From NCBI GenBank assembly GCA_036852015.1, contig JAANDG010000093.1, forward strand, positions 186,001 through 250,000: a stretch of 64,000 bases of DNA. Reading direction: 5' to 3'. Below the pieces are notes generated by a model. That model saw only the letters and a list, made by a program, of their open reading frames with translations, had not been told where the DNA came from and ran no database searches. Both the position numbers and the translations under genes were made by a program. Below, piece by piece: positions 1-13,527 of the stretch (the first letter of the stretch is position 1; each line of letters begins with the position of its first letter). The stretch is from Pelodera strongyloides. Taxonomy: Eukaryota > Nematoda > Chromadorea > Rhabditida > Rhabditidae.

Positions 1-206
1 ACACCTAGCTGGTATTGTGGTTTATAACCCCCCAGGCAGTTGTGGTGCTATGCGCCCACTGTGTGTTGCAGGCGAGCCGTATAAGTCGCTAGCAAGAACG
101 AAATTTGGGTGTGGGTGGCGGTAGTGTAGTGGTTAGCATACTGGACCGGTAATCCAGAGGTCGTGGGTTCGACCCCCACTCGTCCAATACCCCAATTTTT
201 CGTTCA
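1..206 (+). mobile_element. tRNA-like SINE (partial 5' end) in a ced-5 intron
   Basis: A tRNA-like body (115-186) is preceded by a head with GGCAGTTGT and CACTGTGTG motifs and followed by a CCCCAATTTTTCGTTC tail. The same order of head motifs, tRNA-like body and CAATTTTTC tail recurs at about 34258-34469, so I read both as members of one SINE family. The body is bracketed by an inverted repeat, GAACGAAATTTGG (about 97-109) against CCAATTTTTCGTTC (about 192-205). It lies just upstream of the first visible ced-5 exon, in the same orientation. The left edge cannot be defined because the window starts here. Confidence 0.6.
115..186 (+). tRNA. tRNA-like domain, anticodon loop reads GGT
   Basis: Cloverleaf parts are visible: TA at positions 8-9, D stem GTGT/GCAT (124-127 and 136-139), a perfect anticodon stem CTGGA/TCCAG (141-145 and 153-157) with loop CCGGTAA, and T arm GTGGG-TTCGACC-CCCAC (163-179). 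The loop puts GGT (Thr) in the anticodon place, but base 33 is C instead of the near-universal T. The acceptor stem pairs poorly, at about 4-5 of 7 positions. Internal pol III A and B boxes are good. I therefore consider it the promoter part of a SINE rather than a working tRNA gene. Confidence 0.45.
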
Positions 207-246
207 TGCAATCAAACTAAAATTTTGCTAATGACTACGTTTTTAG

Positions 247-3200
247 TCGTTCGAAGCTCGTGGCTCTCACAAGATGTCCACTTATCATGCATACTTGGTG
301 ATGCATGAGGAGAAACCCAAGTGGCACGAAATATTCAAGGTAATTATAATACAATTTTATATGTAGTACATATAATGACAGTTCGTTGTTTTGTGAAATA
401 AGCGCAATCAGTGGATAACACTTTCCTGCTGTAATCGATGCATCTCTTAGGTTCTGCTCCCGCAAGATACCGAGCAGGACATTCACCTGAGGTTTTCCTT
501 CTACGTGAGAAGGCCGTTTGACAAGAACAAACCTGAAAAAGGACCATTTGCAATTGCCTACGCGAAAGTGATTGACAGCGCTGCGCTCATTGAAGATGGA
601 CAACACGAACTGCTTGTTTACAAGGTACACTCGTTTGCTTTTGAGCACCATGTATGTACTCTATTATTCTGTGCTTGAACGTATGAGTATAAATTTGCAG
701 ATGTTCTCGTTCCGTATTGAAAACATACATTGCCTGTATTAAGCATAAGACAATAAAATGAAATATAGCTTACATATTTCTTATATCCAGGTCGAATCAG
801 CCCATGTGGATGAAACAAACACTTCTTATCTCTCCCTTCCAGAAAATAGAAAAGTGCTCAAGGAGATTGGAACTGGTGGGTTGTCATTTCACTGGATTTC
901 ATTTCCCTTTTTTTACGCAATGATGAATGATAGGAGTCGTTAAAATTATATCATAAGGTCTGTTGACTGAAATGTATGAAGAATCTCAATATGGTTACTT
1001 GCAGGGAAACCACCTCAAACAATGCAGTTCAGTTTGTCCGAGAAGAGTGGCCTTCTCATTCAGACAAAGTCTTGTTCGAGTATTTTGACTGATAATCAGC
1101 ATCTTCTGGATATATTTCGATGGAAGTAAGTGGCGATTGATGTACTGACTAATTATTAGTAAGCCAGTTTTTGTTGTTGTTGAGAAATGACACGTTGAAC
1201 ATGTTGAACTGCCAGAATAGCCAGTATTTCCTCTAATGGAGTAACCTGGGGTATCATTTTGATATGTGATGTAACCACGCAGTTATTACAGGCAAAACAC
1301 GGCAAAACTCGGTGCTGCTCTGAATGCGATCAACCATCCGAAAGATTCAATGGGAATGGAGCCAGAATTGGTCAAGAATATAACAACATTTCTTGACACG
1401 ATATTTGAGGCAAGTTTATATAAAACGTTTGATATAGTGTCCGTTTTGTTTCGTTATTTGATGGTTATTTACCACTAACGGTATTTGCTTCAGATCTGGG
1501 ACGAACGTGAAGCCCTCGAATTGTCCCTATTTGATGCACTGGTGAAGGTTCTGAAAATGAGCGATGAACCACAACACGTACATGTTGCACCCACTCTGGC
1601 GGCGTATATTGAGCGGTTTCCGTACACGACTGCGTGCACGTAAGTCCCTATTTTATGTATTCCATTTAGTTCTTACCATTGGGACGGAGTTCTTTCTAAC
1701 GATAAGACTTGCCGCTGTAAACTCTATTCTTCCGTTTCAGGCGTCTGATCCACTGTCTGAACCACTATTTAACCAGTAGAGTGGACGACCCGAACAAAAG
1801 CGATCGACCAATAAACACAATGAAGGTTGGTGAAATTTGAAGTTCGCAATCGCAAAAGTTTCTAAGTAACTTCTTAAAGTAATAGTATCTGGCTTTATCT
1901 GCTTTATCTCTATGACCGTCTGTCAGTTTCAGGTTCTCTCAAAATTGGCCCAGCTAATTGTCAACAGTAAACAGAGTGCTGATCGGTAGGTTCACATATT
2001 TTATGTACGGTGTTTATGCACAGGCTATTCTCATTGTACACCTTTACACTGACTATTTCAGTATCGGCGTTGTTATCCCTCATTTCGATGGGTTGATGCA
2101 CACACTATTGGACTCATTTGTGTCCTTGATGGCTGAGGACCGAAAACGAATGGCTGTACAGAATACAGCACTCCGGAATCTTCCCTCGATGATCAGTCCG
2201 TTCCTCACTGTTCTCGATTCGCAAGTAATTACGTAAGTAGCACATTCATATGGGTTTATTTGTAAAAAAAAAAAGAAAAACTTAGAATGAGGCATGCCAT
2301 GAATGAAAAAAAACATAAGGAAGGGATAAGGCCTTACATTTGAGTGATTTCTGTAATAAAAAATTATTTCAGAAAAACTCTGGTTAGAATGATGAAGAAC
2401 TTCGGAAAGAGCATTATAGCGAGAGAGAGGCTTGGCTTTGTTGGACAACTCATTGATGGCGAACTGTTTGAGGTATCTTAAGCCTTTTTCAGAGCCTATG
2501 AGAAATGAAAAACAAATCACTGTTGTTGATGGAAACACAAATTTACTTCTCAACCCCAAGCGATGTCAGCTGTTCGTAGTTTGGACTAATATACTTATTA
2601 TTTGGGTTGGGTCATGGCTAAACCACATATATACATATTTACAGTATTCAACGTGCCGCACTGACCTTCTTCCTCATTGTATTGAGCTTCTGCTCCTCCA
2701 TTTGGAAACTGATCCGCTGGACGAGACTGAAGAGTATGCGTCGAATAGTATTCATTGCGGCAAGATTCTCTGCTCTCTGATAGAAAAACTCTGGCCCGCC
2801 AACCATCATAGGTAAACCTTTTTGTTGATGATCTCTTTTGTTTTGTTCCTTCTACCCGATTGTGATTATATACGTTAGTATTTCCAGAGACGGCACTGAA
2901 GAGGAACTCTCCTACTTATTCGTCCACTGTTATCGGCCTATTGTGAGGACAATGGTGTTTCTAACGAAGTTTGAGGTTTGTGTACTCGTTAAACGCTTTC
3001 TTCAACTTGTGGAACCAACATACTGTTCCTTTTTTGGGGACATAGTCTTTGATTTCAGCGTGATGACGGGCGTGCTTTGTTCTTCACTCTCATTCTTTCC
3101 TTCCTGCACAAGGTCTCAGCACAGATATTCGGGCAATATCTGGAAACGAGGGAGAGAAACCTGGATAGGCTCGACTTTCTTCTTGAAGTGGTTCAAATGT

Positions 3201-6200
3201 TGAGAGACGTCCTCACACGCAGCCCTTTCCTCAGCACTTGGTCCAATATGATAATAATGCAGAACAAGTTAGCTTTTTGCACATGATAGTGTAACAATTC
3301 GAATTACGAATGGCTCTTTGCTTGAGAACCAAATCAGTACGTGTTTTTTTTAGAATCGTCCACAAAACTCTGCGCTTTGTTGTAAGTGCCATTCAACAAT
3401 TCTTCGGCACTGGTGGATACGTGGAAACCACTGATGTATGAAACTTTGCACGTAAATATATGTATTGGGCAAAATAATGTTGTAATGAATCAACCTTGTA
3501 GTATTATGAATCAATCAACAGAGTAAGAAGCAAAACAGCTGAGAAATCAACATTGAAATTGGGAACGAAAGATAAGAAGTGGAAAATTAGACTGTCAGGT
3601 TATCAGTGCATCATGTGCTTATTAGTGTGGTCGTGAGTCAGCACCAAACAAATGTTGCTTTCAGTTATGGCAGGAATACATGCTGACACTTGTCTGTTTT
3701 GTTTCGCAACCAAGCCTTCAGCCCGACGATGAAATGGCGCCATCAGAAGGTGATACAAGAAGACATTTGAGGCGGGCAGCTGCAAAGGACCTGAGATCAT
3801 TATGGTTTAGACTTACGCGTAAGTTTTGGTACAATTTCATAAATTAGTTAACACTATTAACTCATCAACTCCTCTGACAACTGGGACACTATCTTGTGTA
3901 GTGCCCTCGCGTTTATGTAGTTTGTTCATTTCTTTCGAATATCCAGCAAAATTTTTCAGCATCCGATAAGATGTTGTACATACCACGGTTGGTTGGTGCG
4001 TTCTTGAAAGTGGCCCTATTAGATGATGTGGAGATTCGTGAGGCTATCATTCCAATATTCTTTGATATGATGCAGTCGGATTTCCATCAACACAATCATT
4101 CGAACCAGCCGATCACGCCATGTCATAAGGTAAGGGATTATATTTGTTTTCTTGTTCTTTTGTTTGGATTCGATTTATTTGTGCATTTGGGAACGCTACG
4201 CTAGGGTCCCTGCATTGTTCAAGCGACTTAAAAGTGACAAAACCTAAAGTGAAATTTTCGAATTGTAGCTGCCCTTCTATGAGGAGATGATTGCTCAATT
4301 GGACTATCTCGTAGACCAGGACAGAGGTACAAAGTCATTCCAAAAGGACTTTACAAGGATCATCACCGCACAGAAAGAGTCAGTTTTAAGCCTATACACT
4401 GTGATGTATGTGAACGTTGTATTCACCTACCCAACTTCGATATTGTGTTTAGTTGTCACCATTCCTTTTTTTCAGTTCTGACGTTGAGATGTGGAACCAC
4501 GGTGGAAAAGAATTTATAGCTCGGGTCGATAGATTGCTTGGTTTGTTTCCTCTTTTGTAATTTTGCAGTGCTTTCAAGCAGTAGTTTTATTCTACGGTGG
4601 TTCATTTCACCGTAGCGTTTCACTCAATTATGTTTGTAAAACCACTAAGGTCATCTCTGAATATTTTAGGTCATCTCTTTGAATATCGCCACGTGAGAGA
4701 ATCTTGCGACAACCAGGAGAATGGAATGAGCCGAACTGTTCAATTATTGGTAATATTTCCTTTTTTTTCTGGTTTAACAATTTAGGTTTCCCATCTGCTT
4801 TGTTGACATAGCAGTTGGTGTTGTTGTTTAACGTGACAAGTAATTTTCAGAAATTCTACGAACAACACGGTCACTACGAGCTGCAGATCACATACGTTTA
4901 CAAATTATACGCCCTACACATTCGCTATGCAAATCTAATCGAGGCAGCTTTCACGCTTTTAATGCACGCGGACAAGTTGACGGTAAATTTTGCTTTTATC
5001 TTTTTCTTTTTATATGCATCTGCTGTTTAGCGGACCCTAAGTAGCCAAAAGTCGAAGAGCATTGCATGAGTTCGTTTACTTTGCTCAGGGCACTTGCAAA
5101 GAAGTCGTAAACTTTGAACGCTGTATTGATGTGTTTGCAGCAAAAAGGCTTTTTTGCTTACATTAAATGTAAACATGTATTATAATTTAGTGGAAAGAAC
5201 GGGAACTTCCTGAAGTGCTTGTTCGCATGTCGCTCAACAGGCATTGTGCAACGGAGATTCAGCTCAAAGACCAGCTTCTAAATGAAGTCGCAGATTTGTT
5301 TGCCGAAGGTACGTAAATTAATGTTTCTTCGTCGTCTTTTTCACTTCACAGTATTCGAGATAATTGCATATAATGTTAGAACTTAATATTTGATTCACTG
5401 AAAAGTTATTTAGGCGAAATGTGGGAAAATTCAATTCAAATACTTCGTCAGTTGGAACCAATTTATGTGACCATTTACTATGATTACGAAAAGGTTTCGA
5501 ATCTGTTGGTGAGTCTTCGTGAATCTTCATGAAACCCTAGCTATGATGTCCATGATTGCAAATTAATGTAGAACATGTTTACGTAGGTAATACACTTAGA
5601 CTAAATAATACTTTTTTTTTCAGAACCGAATGGCTGATCTCTACCGTAAGATCGATCGCGGAGAGCGTCTGCTGTTCCTTTACTATGTGGTTGGATTCTA
5701 CGGAAGATCGTTCCCCTCTTATCTCAACGGCAAACAATTCGTTTTCCGAAGTGACAAATTGGAGAGGCTCGATAACTTTGTTCAGGTTAGGCAAGCCCAT
5801 TAGACAATCAACCTATGCCACATTTTCATGTGCATGATAAACAAGAACCTCTTTTTAGAGAATGCAACAAACCTTTGGCGGTCCTCAAATCATTGCAAAG
5901 ATGGACGACTGCTCTCATTTGGTTAATTCACCGGGGAAATATATTCAGGTTCGCAAAATTGCTTTCTGTATTGTTTTATTCGGTACCCACTAATAACAAT
6001 TTTACTTTTTTCTTTCCGATGTTTGCATATTGCTAGCTCGCTCCCTGTAATCGTATTTCTTCATTTGCAGGTCTTCTCCGTGGACGCTGTCGGAAGTGCC
6101 AGAGATACGTTCCCAAAACAAGTCAATCCGTCTATTAAGCACTACTACCGATATTATAATGTAGGTTGATTTCATTGAAATGTTCAATACGTGTGTTTGG

Positions 6201-8870
6201 AATCTTTGTCGTTGGCGCGAACTTTATTCACTAATTTCTATTCAGGTGAACAAGTTCGAATTCTCCAGGATGCAGGACGTTCAGGATTCGAAATGGACCC
6301 AGGTAATTAATTGGCCACAAAATAGCGCAATCTGCTTAAACAAATTTAGCTGACTAGTTTTGAACTCTTGTTGCTAAACATTTGTATCTGTTTTGAACTC
6401 TTGTTGCTAAACATTTAGGTGGAAAACACGGAACTTATGCGAATGTGGATTGCCAAGAGAGTGATTGTCACTGCAGAGACACTGCCTAATATTCTCAGAT
6501 TTACGCAGGTAATACGTTCATAGACTGCTTATGATTTGTACGTATGACTCACGAATGCAGAATTGAAGCACATTGTGCTTTTCGCTTTCTTGTTTCAGTT
6601 GGAATGAGACACGCATGCAGAATTTTTTATTTTTTTTTTACTTCAGGTCGTCTCCATTTCGGAACCCCATATGATATCCCCTCTAGAACGAGCGGTCGAC
6701 GAAATGCAGAAGAAGAATGAGGAGCTTCTAGAAACCGCACTTCTCGTACCAAAGGAATCTTATAAAAATCAGATTCGCAACTTCAGTGGTCATATCATTG
6801 GAGTGCTTAGGGCTGCTGTGCAAGGAGGAATTCAAAACTATGAGGTATTTGCAAACTGAAAATGTACATAATATGTGTAAAGTGATTTTCAATCATACAA
6901 TTTTCTGACATTCTAGGTGTTCCAATCCGAGAAGTATTTCGATATTTACACCAAGGAAGAGAAGGCACTCGCAATGGAACTGCACGCTTTGATAGTCGAT
7001 CAGGTACTGTCTAAGGTCGTCTTTTTTTGTTGTACGTTATAATGTGCCATGATCAGACAACTTGTGATCAACTGAGATAGATCGATGTTGTAAATTCTTG
7101 GATGAAAATATTAGAAAAATGTTTATTCGCTTCGCTTCACTTATTCATTTATTCACAGGTGCGCATCCTCGAGTACTGTATTTTCGTGCACGGCCAAGCA
7201 ATGGAGGATTCAGAAGATGCGCGGAAGATACACGCTGCATTAACTGATGCTTTCGGCGAGCACAAGAGATATGTTGAAGAAAAGTTTAGCAAGACCGTGA
7301 GTTTTTTTTACCTGCACTTTATCTATCCTTTCTGACACGATGTGCTGCTCATGTTTATGTCATTTGTTGACGATTGTTTATAACATGTTCGATTCTCCTT
7401 CAGAGTTCGATGCTGCCACACGGAGCTTCTATCTACCAATTCGCGGCGTCTACTCCAGCAGCCAATCCACCACTTTCTGAAAAGAAAAACAGCGCGTTGA
7501 GTATGGGATCCGTTTTCAACGGCGATATTTCCAAGTAGGTCTAATTTGCAAGTAAACAATAACTTTCGTATTTCGTGTCTTAGTCAATTTGATTGTAAAA
7601 GAGCAGATCGTATCCTTTTCATGGAGCTTGCGGACGCTTGCTTTATGCGTATTAGTCTAATAATTCCCTCATTATAGTTCAAGCGAAACATTGAAGAAGA
7701 AGATGTTCGGGCTTCTACCCCGGAGAAGCACAGGCAATGTGGATGCACTTTCGTCAGTAACTTCCACAATCTCTGAGTAAGCTTACTTCTTGATTTAACT
7801 GGACCCAATTCTCCTCTAAACTATAACCCTACTCAAAGATTAACTTTAGCACATCCGCAACCACCTTTTTTGTTTTGTGAACTAACTGTTCACCCAATGA
7901 TGTCTAAAAGTAAAATGTATTCATTATGAGCTTGTTCAGTCGTCCGCAAAGGGTTACCCTTCGGCAGTTCTCCTTTATAAACTAACGTGAGTTTGAATGA
8001 AAAGAGTTGCATCGTCTTCTCCCATGTGCGTCCTGAACTGCTTTTCCCCCGTCTGTGTTTGTTGCATTGAGTGACAAACTGTACGTTTTAATACTATGTG
8101 TGCGTAATAATGATTACTGGTTATTAATGTACTATTATTACCCCCGAAGCGTTCGCTACCGTTCTATCCTCATGTGATTTGTTTCCATTTTCTAACTTTT
8201 TGAAATTTCCTGGAGAATTGGGCCTATGCTGGGTGATTCACAACCTTGGTTATTATTTTTTGATTTGGTGTATCTTCAGAACTCTCTCACGCGTACCATC
8301 CGATCGGTTGGATCCAATGCGAATATTCGAAAAGGCAGACAGAATGAGAGCAGATGGAGTAGACAATTTAAAACGACTAGTTAGATCAAGTCCTCTCCAT
8401 AGGAAATACACGACGAGCACTTCCTCAATGCAAGGTTTGATGACTGAATTATGGTTGACCCGATATTCAGCGAGATAGTTCTCATCGAGATGTTCTCATA
8501 GAAAATGTTGATGTATTTCACGGAAGTTTGAAGAGTACTTACTTAATTGTTGATCTTCAGGAGGTGTGAAGATGCGTGTTTCCAATCATCAGCAACGTCA
8601 TTTCCCCGCCGGACCAGCTCCCCCGGTACCAGCGAGAATCATAACGGAACCCCCCGTTCCACCAGGCCGACCTAATCGGCGGCTACTTCCGGATCGCAAA
8701 GATAAGGTATCATTAAGAGATTTATGAAATTAAGAATTATAATCATGCATTGCATTACGGTCGCACAATGGGCACCGGATGCAAATTAGGCTGCCACATT
8801 GGATTTGTCATAAATGATTTCATTTCCAAAAAATGTTCCTTTTCAGCCGCTTCCACCAACACCACTGTGA
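247..8870 (+). CDS. ced-5: CED-5 / DOCK1-type Rac guanine-nucleotide exchange factor (5' partial)
   Basis: The protein is a DOCK-family activator of Rac acting at the membrane with ELMO/CED-12 and Crk/CED-2 in engulfment and cell migration (family knowledge). I read 35 exons: 247-339, 451-624, 791-875, 1005-1125, 1292-1409, 1494-1639, 1741-1825, 1933-1985, 2062-2232, 2373-2472, 2645-2811, 2888-2975, 3059-3267, 3354-3435, 3665-3818, 3960-4129, 4269-4378, 4476-4540, 4670-4749, 4851-4982, 5191-5308, 5414-5508, 5624-5785, 5859-5948, 6071-6160, 6246-6302, 6419-6508, 6647-6844, 6917-7003, 7159-7296, 7404-7534, 7678-7776, 8280-8434, 8561-8706 and 8847-8870. They sum to 1361 codons with stop TGA. Residues 1-120 finish the C2/DHR-1 domain. 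An armadillo-like helical region follows. The DHR-2 GEF domain runs from about 757 to 1176 and carries the ISPLERAVDEMQKKNEEL signature. The tail from 1305 is proline-rich (PAPPVPAR, KPLPPTP) and suits a Crk SH3 ligand, which places it in the DOCK-A group. The N-terminal SH3 and start codon lie off the window. Intron 5 is GC-AG. Confidence 0.93.
6358..6416 (+). repeat. Tandem duplication of a 3' splice region in ced-5
   Basis: The stretch TTTTGAACTCTTG...AACATTT occurs twice, at 6358-6383 and 6391-6416, with a 33-base period. Only the second copy is followed by TAG and the next exon (6419). The duplication therefore doubles the branch/acceptor region of intron 26. Confidence 0.85.
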
Positions 8871-11132
8871 TAAATTTGTTGATTTTGTGAATCAACACTA
8901 TGCTCTGTGTCTGCAATTCATTCATTGTTTGTGATTTTATTTATTTTCCAAAGACTTGATTCTTTTATTATGATTGTGTTATTAGGTAGTTACAAAATTC
9001 TAATGCAGAAAGTTTGGTTTTACGTCTAATTTATTGAACAGCGGTGCTCATTATTGAAGTTATATTTATTTATTATTCCGATAACGTTACTATTTGGTTG
9101 TTCATTATCATTTCCTAACTATATCAACCTCGCGTGTATTGGTCATTTGCATGGTATGTGTATTGAACGGCACTTATTCCCCAAAGTATATTATACCAAT
9201 ATACATATCTCAAGGATACTGTACCTGCCAAATTTTGAATGCCTTCATTCTTTTCATGCTTGTTTTCAATGAAACTTTTCTTTCTTGTTCTTTCCTGTCT
9301 TTTAAAAGGCACACAACAAAATATTCTGGTTGTTGCTGTTTACTGAAATTTCGCGCTTCATCGCCGTGTGACAATTCGTGGTTTTCAATATTCCCCAGAG
9401 GCCAAGATATCTATGCGAATATACCAGAAAACATGGACATAAACGGAGGAATTTTGTTTATCTTCTTAATCTTGTATGTCAGATTTTTATGTGTCTCATG
9501 GAAATCACAACAGACGATTTCTTTATTTTTAACGTATTCAAAAAAGTGCACGTCGTTTTTTCGCGCCTTCTCCGAAAACGTGTCGAATTACGAGAAAGAG
9601 AATTTTATGTTGTGCGTGAACGACTCGATAAAAGGGGTTCAATTTCCAAATGGGCAGATGACAGGAAGTGGATTCGAAAAGGTCCCAAAAATGCCATTCT
9701 TTGCGAAAGTTGTTTGCAATTGCAGGAATGATGTAGAATGTCGTGGCGATTAATCACCCTACAAGTGTTGAGGCGGCTGCATACTTCGGTTTTATTCTCG
9801 AAGCCGTACAACATCCGCACTTTCAAACGTATGATGAACGAATATCTGCATTCACATACATTACATACACATGAGTATGATTGGAATAAGAAAATTGATT
9901 CCAATTCGACCCCACTTAGTACAAATGCATCGGAATGCAGTTGTCCCACATACGTTACAAAAATCCTGCGGTTTATTATTGATACAGCGCAAATCTCTTA
10001 AGATTGAGATTTCATTTGGTTATCTAACACTGACCAGAGGGTGGGACATGCTAGCATGATCGCATTGGATTCCGAGCAAAATTACCAGTTTTCTGTGTGA
10101 AGACGTCCGTTGATAGCGGGCCAATGCCCCTAGAGGGCCGAACACAACTGATAGCACCGCCCCTAGGAGAACAATGGCGCCTAAAAACAGAATGCGAAGA
10201 AGAGAAGAATCCACAGCCTAACACCTTCTGAAGGAAGGAAGGATTCCCCACTTCTTGGTGGTTATGTTAATGTTTTTGTCCATGATCTGTCTTTGCTCCA
10301 AGTTACCCAGATACTACACGCTTGTTTTAGAGTTTAGCATGGCTGTGCTCGGCGTACAGTCTGTAAACCGTTCCTTGTCATATAAACGAGGGCGGCTCTA
10401 TGGTCTGAAACAAAGCAAACTCCAAATTTGCGAATTAGTTTGAGCATGTATTTACATAATCTAGTTTGTTCTTGACTAACTATGCAATCTAGATTGATCT
10501 TCTCTTGATGTCTTAATTGCGGCTCTTTGCTTTGGTCCGTTTCCGGAAATCAGAGTGGTAGCTTCTAGTGTCCAAATTGAATATATACGCACAAACATAT
10601 CAAAGTTGAACTGTTCAATCGATTCTCTCGCCAAGATAAGCTATTTGTAAGCTACGACAAGTTGAACTATAAGTTTCAAAAAGTTTACTTACTATTAGCC
10701 TTTCGAAAACCCCAAACGTCACTCGTGTTTTGCCATACGATTGAATGAGGAACCAACACAACATATGTATATTACTCACATGTTTGGCAAAAGCAGAACA
10801 ACATTAATGTATTTGATCTCAAGAATGTTCTTTGAGTGGTATCTTAGCTTCGCATGACTGAACGCATATATTCCCAACATGTATAACCACCTTTTTCCTT
10901 ACTTATTTCCATTGAAACATGAATGAGTACTCGCGTAGAGTGTTTTCGCTTGGATGTGTTATGAACACACGCAATCTCTGTCATCAAAACAGAGGTGGTG
11001 TCATATGTGGCATTTTCGTAGATCCTTCCACTGGTTTAGAAATATTCTCGTTTTGCTCGTAAGCGTCGTTCAAATTTCTCTAACTTGTGTTTTTTTTTCT
11101 GAGTGGTTCCTTATGAGCTCGTCAAATTCCAG
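8871..11132. other. Intergenic region with weak coding-like stretches
   Basis: This holds the ced-5 3' UTR, for which I found no convincing AATAAA. The + strand frame from about 9516 to 9731 reads a basic, codon-like peptide ending CESCLQLQE-stop. A second frame from the ATG at 9738 to 10001 reads an 87-residue peptide with a basic, mitochondrial-leader-like start (MSWRLITLQVLRRLH). An acceptor-like TTGCAG sits at 9719-9724, just before it. Neither resembles a family I know, and a - strand frame is open over the same bases, so I do not call a gene. The rest is AT-rich without recognisable features. Confidence 0.4.
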
Positions 11133-11139
11133 ATTTGTC

Positions 11140-12998
11140 ATGTCTGCCCGAGCTGCGGTGCGTGCAGTTTCTCCAGCGGCTGATGAATGTATGGACCTAC
11201 TGGATCCGCTTGTTAACCACAACAGCCTGGCATTCTCCACAACTGAAAGGGATATGCCAGTTAATGTGGGTCATTTTGCGAGAAATTCTTGGTAACTCAT
11301 AAGCCTCTGCTCCGTTTCTGCAAAAAAAACTCACTCAGGTTGGGAGAGTATTCAGTTTTGTCAGCTAGTTTATTTTCATATTTCCGCCTTATTTTGTGGT
11401 AATGCGGGAAATAATCATTGTCACCCCTCCCCCCCCCCCACATCGCTAGCTTAAAATCGGCACATTGTTCCCAAACTGTTGTTTATTCTCTCGGTTCATT
11501 TTCTAATCTTAACTCTGGATTTAATATTCCCTACCAAAATAGCTCTATATTGGTTTCTTCGGGGCATTTAAATTGGTCGCTCACATCTGTCACTACGTAA
11601 AGAAGCAGAATTGGAGCGCAGAGTAAATAGGCAGAACAAAAGGCAAATTGGGTTAGGATTGACGGAGGTAGACTGCTACGGGCGGATTTCAAAATCTACA
11701 AGGAACCTCGAACCACGTGACAGATAAGAATGCAAAACACGCAGTATGTATTAACCACAATCCCAGCGCATATCGTATTTTGGGGTCTGCTCCTAAACTA
11801 TGGAGTGCTTTTTGCATACGAAGTGCTTGATTGACTGGGTTGCTGTTTGTCCGGGTTTTGATTTATGTTTTGGTACGTTCTCGGGGGAATTCAAGTCACA
11901 GGATTTGGGCGGCTGCTCTTTGCGCTTTTGGTTATCACCACTATTCTCAAAAAAGATTCCAGAATCACCGTTACATTTACTTTAAAAATGTTCTGTTTTT
12001 TTTCTCACTGTGCCTGTGGTTGGGTGGTACACGTTATTAAAAGTGGAAGGCTTGTATCTTATGAAAAAAGGGGTAAAATATCCTTTTTTGCTCCTTATTT
12101 TTGCGTATTTGAACCCGGACCACAAACACCCCATTAAGAGAGCTATACTTTCAAGTTCCTATAGCTTTTGAGTTCGTCTCGTAAACAAGATAGATAAGAT
12201 TAATGAAGCACCCCTTCCATAACTCCAAGAACTGACAACTGACAAGCATCTTCGGTCGTAAATTTGACGTTCGCATTCCATTCTTGACTGTGAGTTCATT
12301 TCACCCACTTGTATGTTCCCACTCGCTTCCTCTAAAATATATCCCCAGAGGATATTTCAGATTAATATCTTTCCCCAAACGAACACATGCCCACTTCAGA
12401 ACTTAACTTGACGTTGCTCGACTGTGCAAAAAAACAACTGAAAATTTTGCGAACACATACAATCCATCACATACGATGCTTCAGCAAAGTTGCCGAAGTT
12501 CCCTGACATGGGGTTGCAATCCGTTGAGAATTGGCCGAAGTATTGTAACATCTCACTTCGGGAAAACCCTGTAACGATGATTCCACGAGCAAAAGTGAGA
12601 TGAAGTTTGGGGGCAAATCGCCCTGTCGATGAATAAGCTCACGGCAACTAATTTAAATATTTTCGCACCTTAATTTTCGGTAGTAATATCATCAAAATTC
12701 TTCATGTGAAAAAAAATAAATAAACTAAAACACATCATTTGAAAGAAAAACTGGAATATGGGTATTCAAGGTAATAATTAGATAATTGGGAATAAAATGA
12801 AGGACAAATTGAGATGTGATAAAAATAGGGAGCATCCATTATTGGATTGCTCCTTTAGCTAATGGTTCAATTATCGTTATTTTGTTACAGATCAAGACCA
12901 CCGACCGACCTGTTGTTCTTATGGTTGCTCCTCTAACAAAGCAAGAAGCTGTGCATTCTGAAGACTGTGAACGAATGAAGAAGGTGGAGATCAAGTAG
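11140..12998 (+). CDS. Unrecognised 77-residue protein, two exons
   Basis: Exon 1 is 11140-11265 and exon 2 is 12891-12998, joined in phase 0 across a 1.6-kb intron with GTGGGT donor and TTACAG acceptor. The start was chosen because the ATG lies 7 bases after ATTCCAG, a plausible spliced-leader acceptor. The product is small and soluble, without signal peptide or membrane segment. It has an Ala/Val-rich start (MSARAAVRAVSPAADE), a central strand-like stretch (RPVVLMVAPL) and a charged C-terminus ending in VEIK. I do not recognise the family. Phase agreement, splice sites, codon-like composition and a downstream AATAAA support a real gene. Further exons inside the long intron are possible but none was evident. 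Confidence 0.6.
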
Positions 12999-13527
12999 AG
13001 CGACAATTATAACAGAGACATTGGCCGAGACTCAATGTTATGGTCTATATATACAGTTCAATTCATCCCTACCGTTCAAAAAATTTCTCCACGCATTTAG
13101 TTCGCGAACATAGTGTGTGCCAACCTACTATCTAGCCCGAGTCCATGAAATCTCAGTTAGATTCAAAATGTGTTTGTAGCTTATGTATTTCTCTTTGGCT
13201 ATGCACCTGAACTTTCGAAAGCTTGAACCCGGACTATCAGACGTAAGAAAAAGACCGATTCCCGATCTGCGGTGTTAACAGTAAAAAAGCAGTAAAATTA
13301 GCCGATAAGACAATGTTATTATTCAGATTCTTCCCCCCGCTTTAAATAGTTATCGATAAGGTGCTTTTAGTGTTTCATTGAAGTCACGTACATTAAGCTT
13401 TTCTATGCAGCAATATTCCTTCCGTATTTGGATGTAAAAATCTTTCATTTTATGTTACGCATGTGAATACGCCTGTCATTTGTTTATCGTTGCTCAAATT
13501 GAGCAATCTCAGTACACAATCCTTATG

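Noticed and set aside
115..186. Functional tRNA-Thr gene
   Set aside because: Poor acceptor stem, C at position 33, and a related copy elsewhere with the same non-tRNA head and tail.
9094..9753. 219-codon + strand frame
   Set aside because: Mostly low-complexity Phe/Ile/Cys-rich translation of AT-rich DNA, with no motif or clean start.
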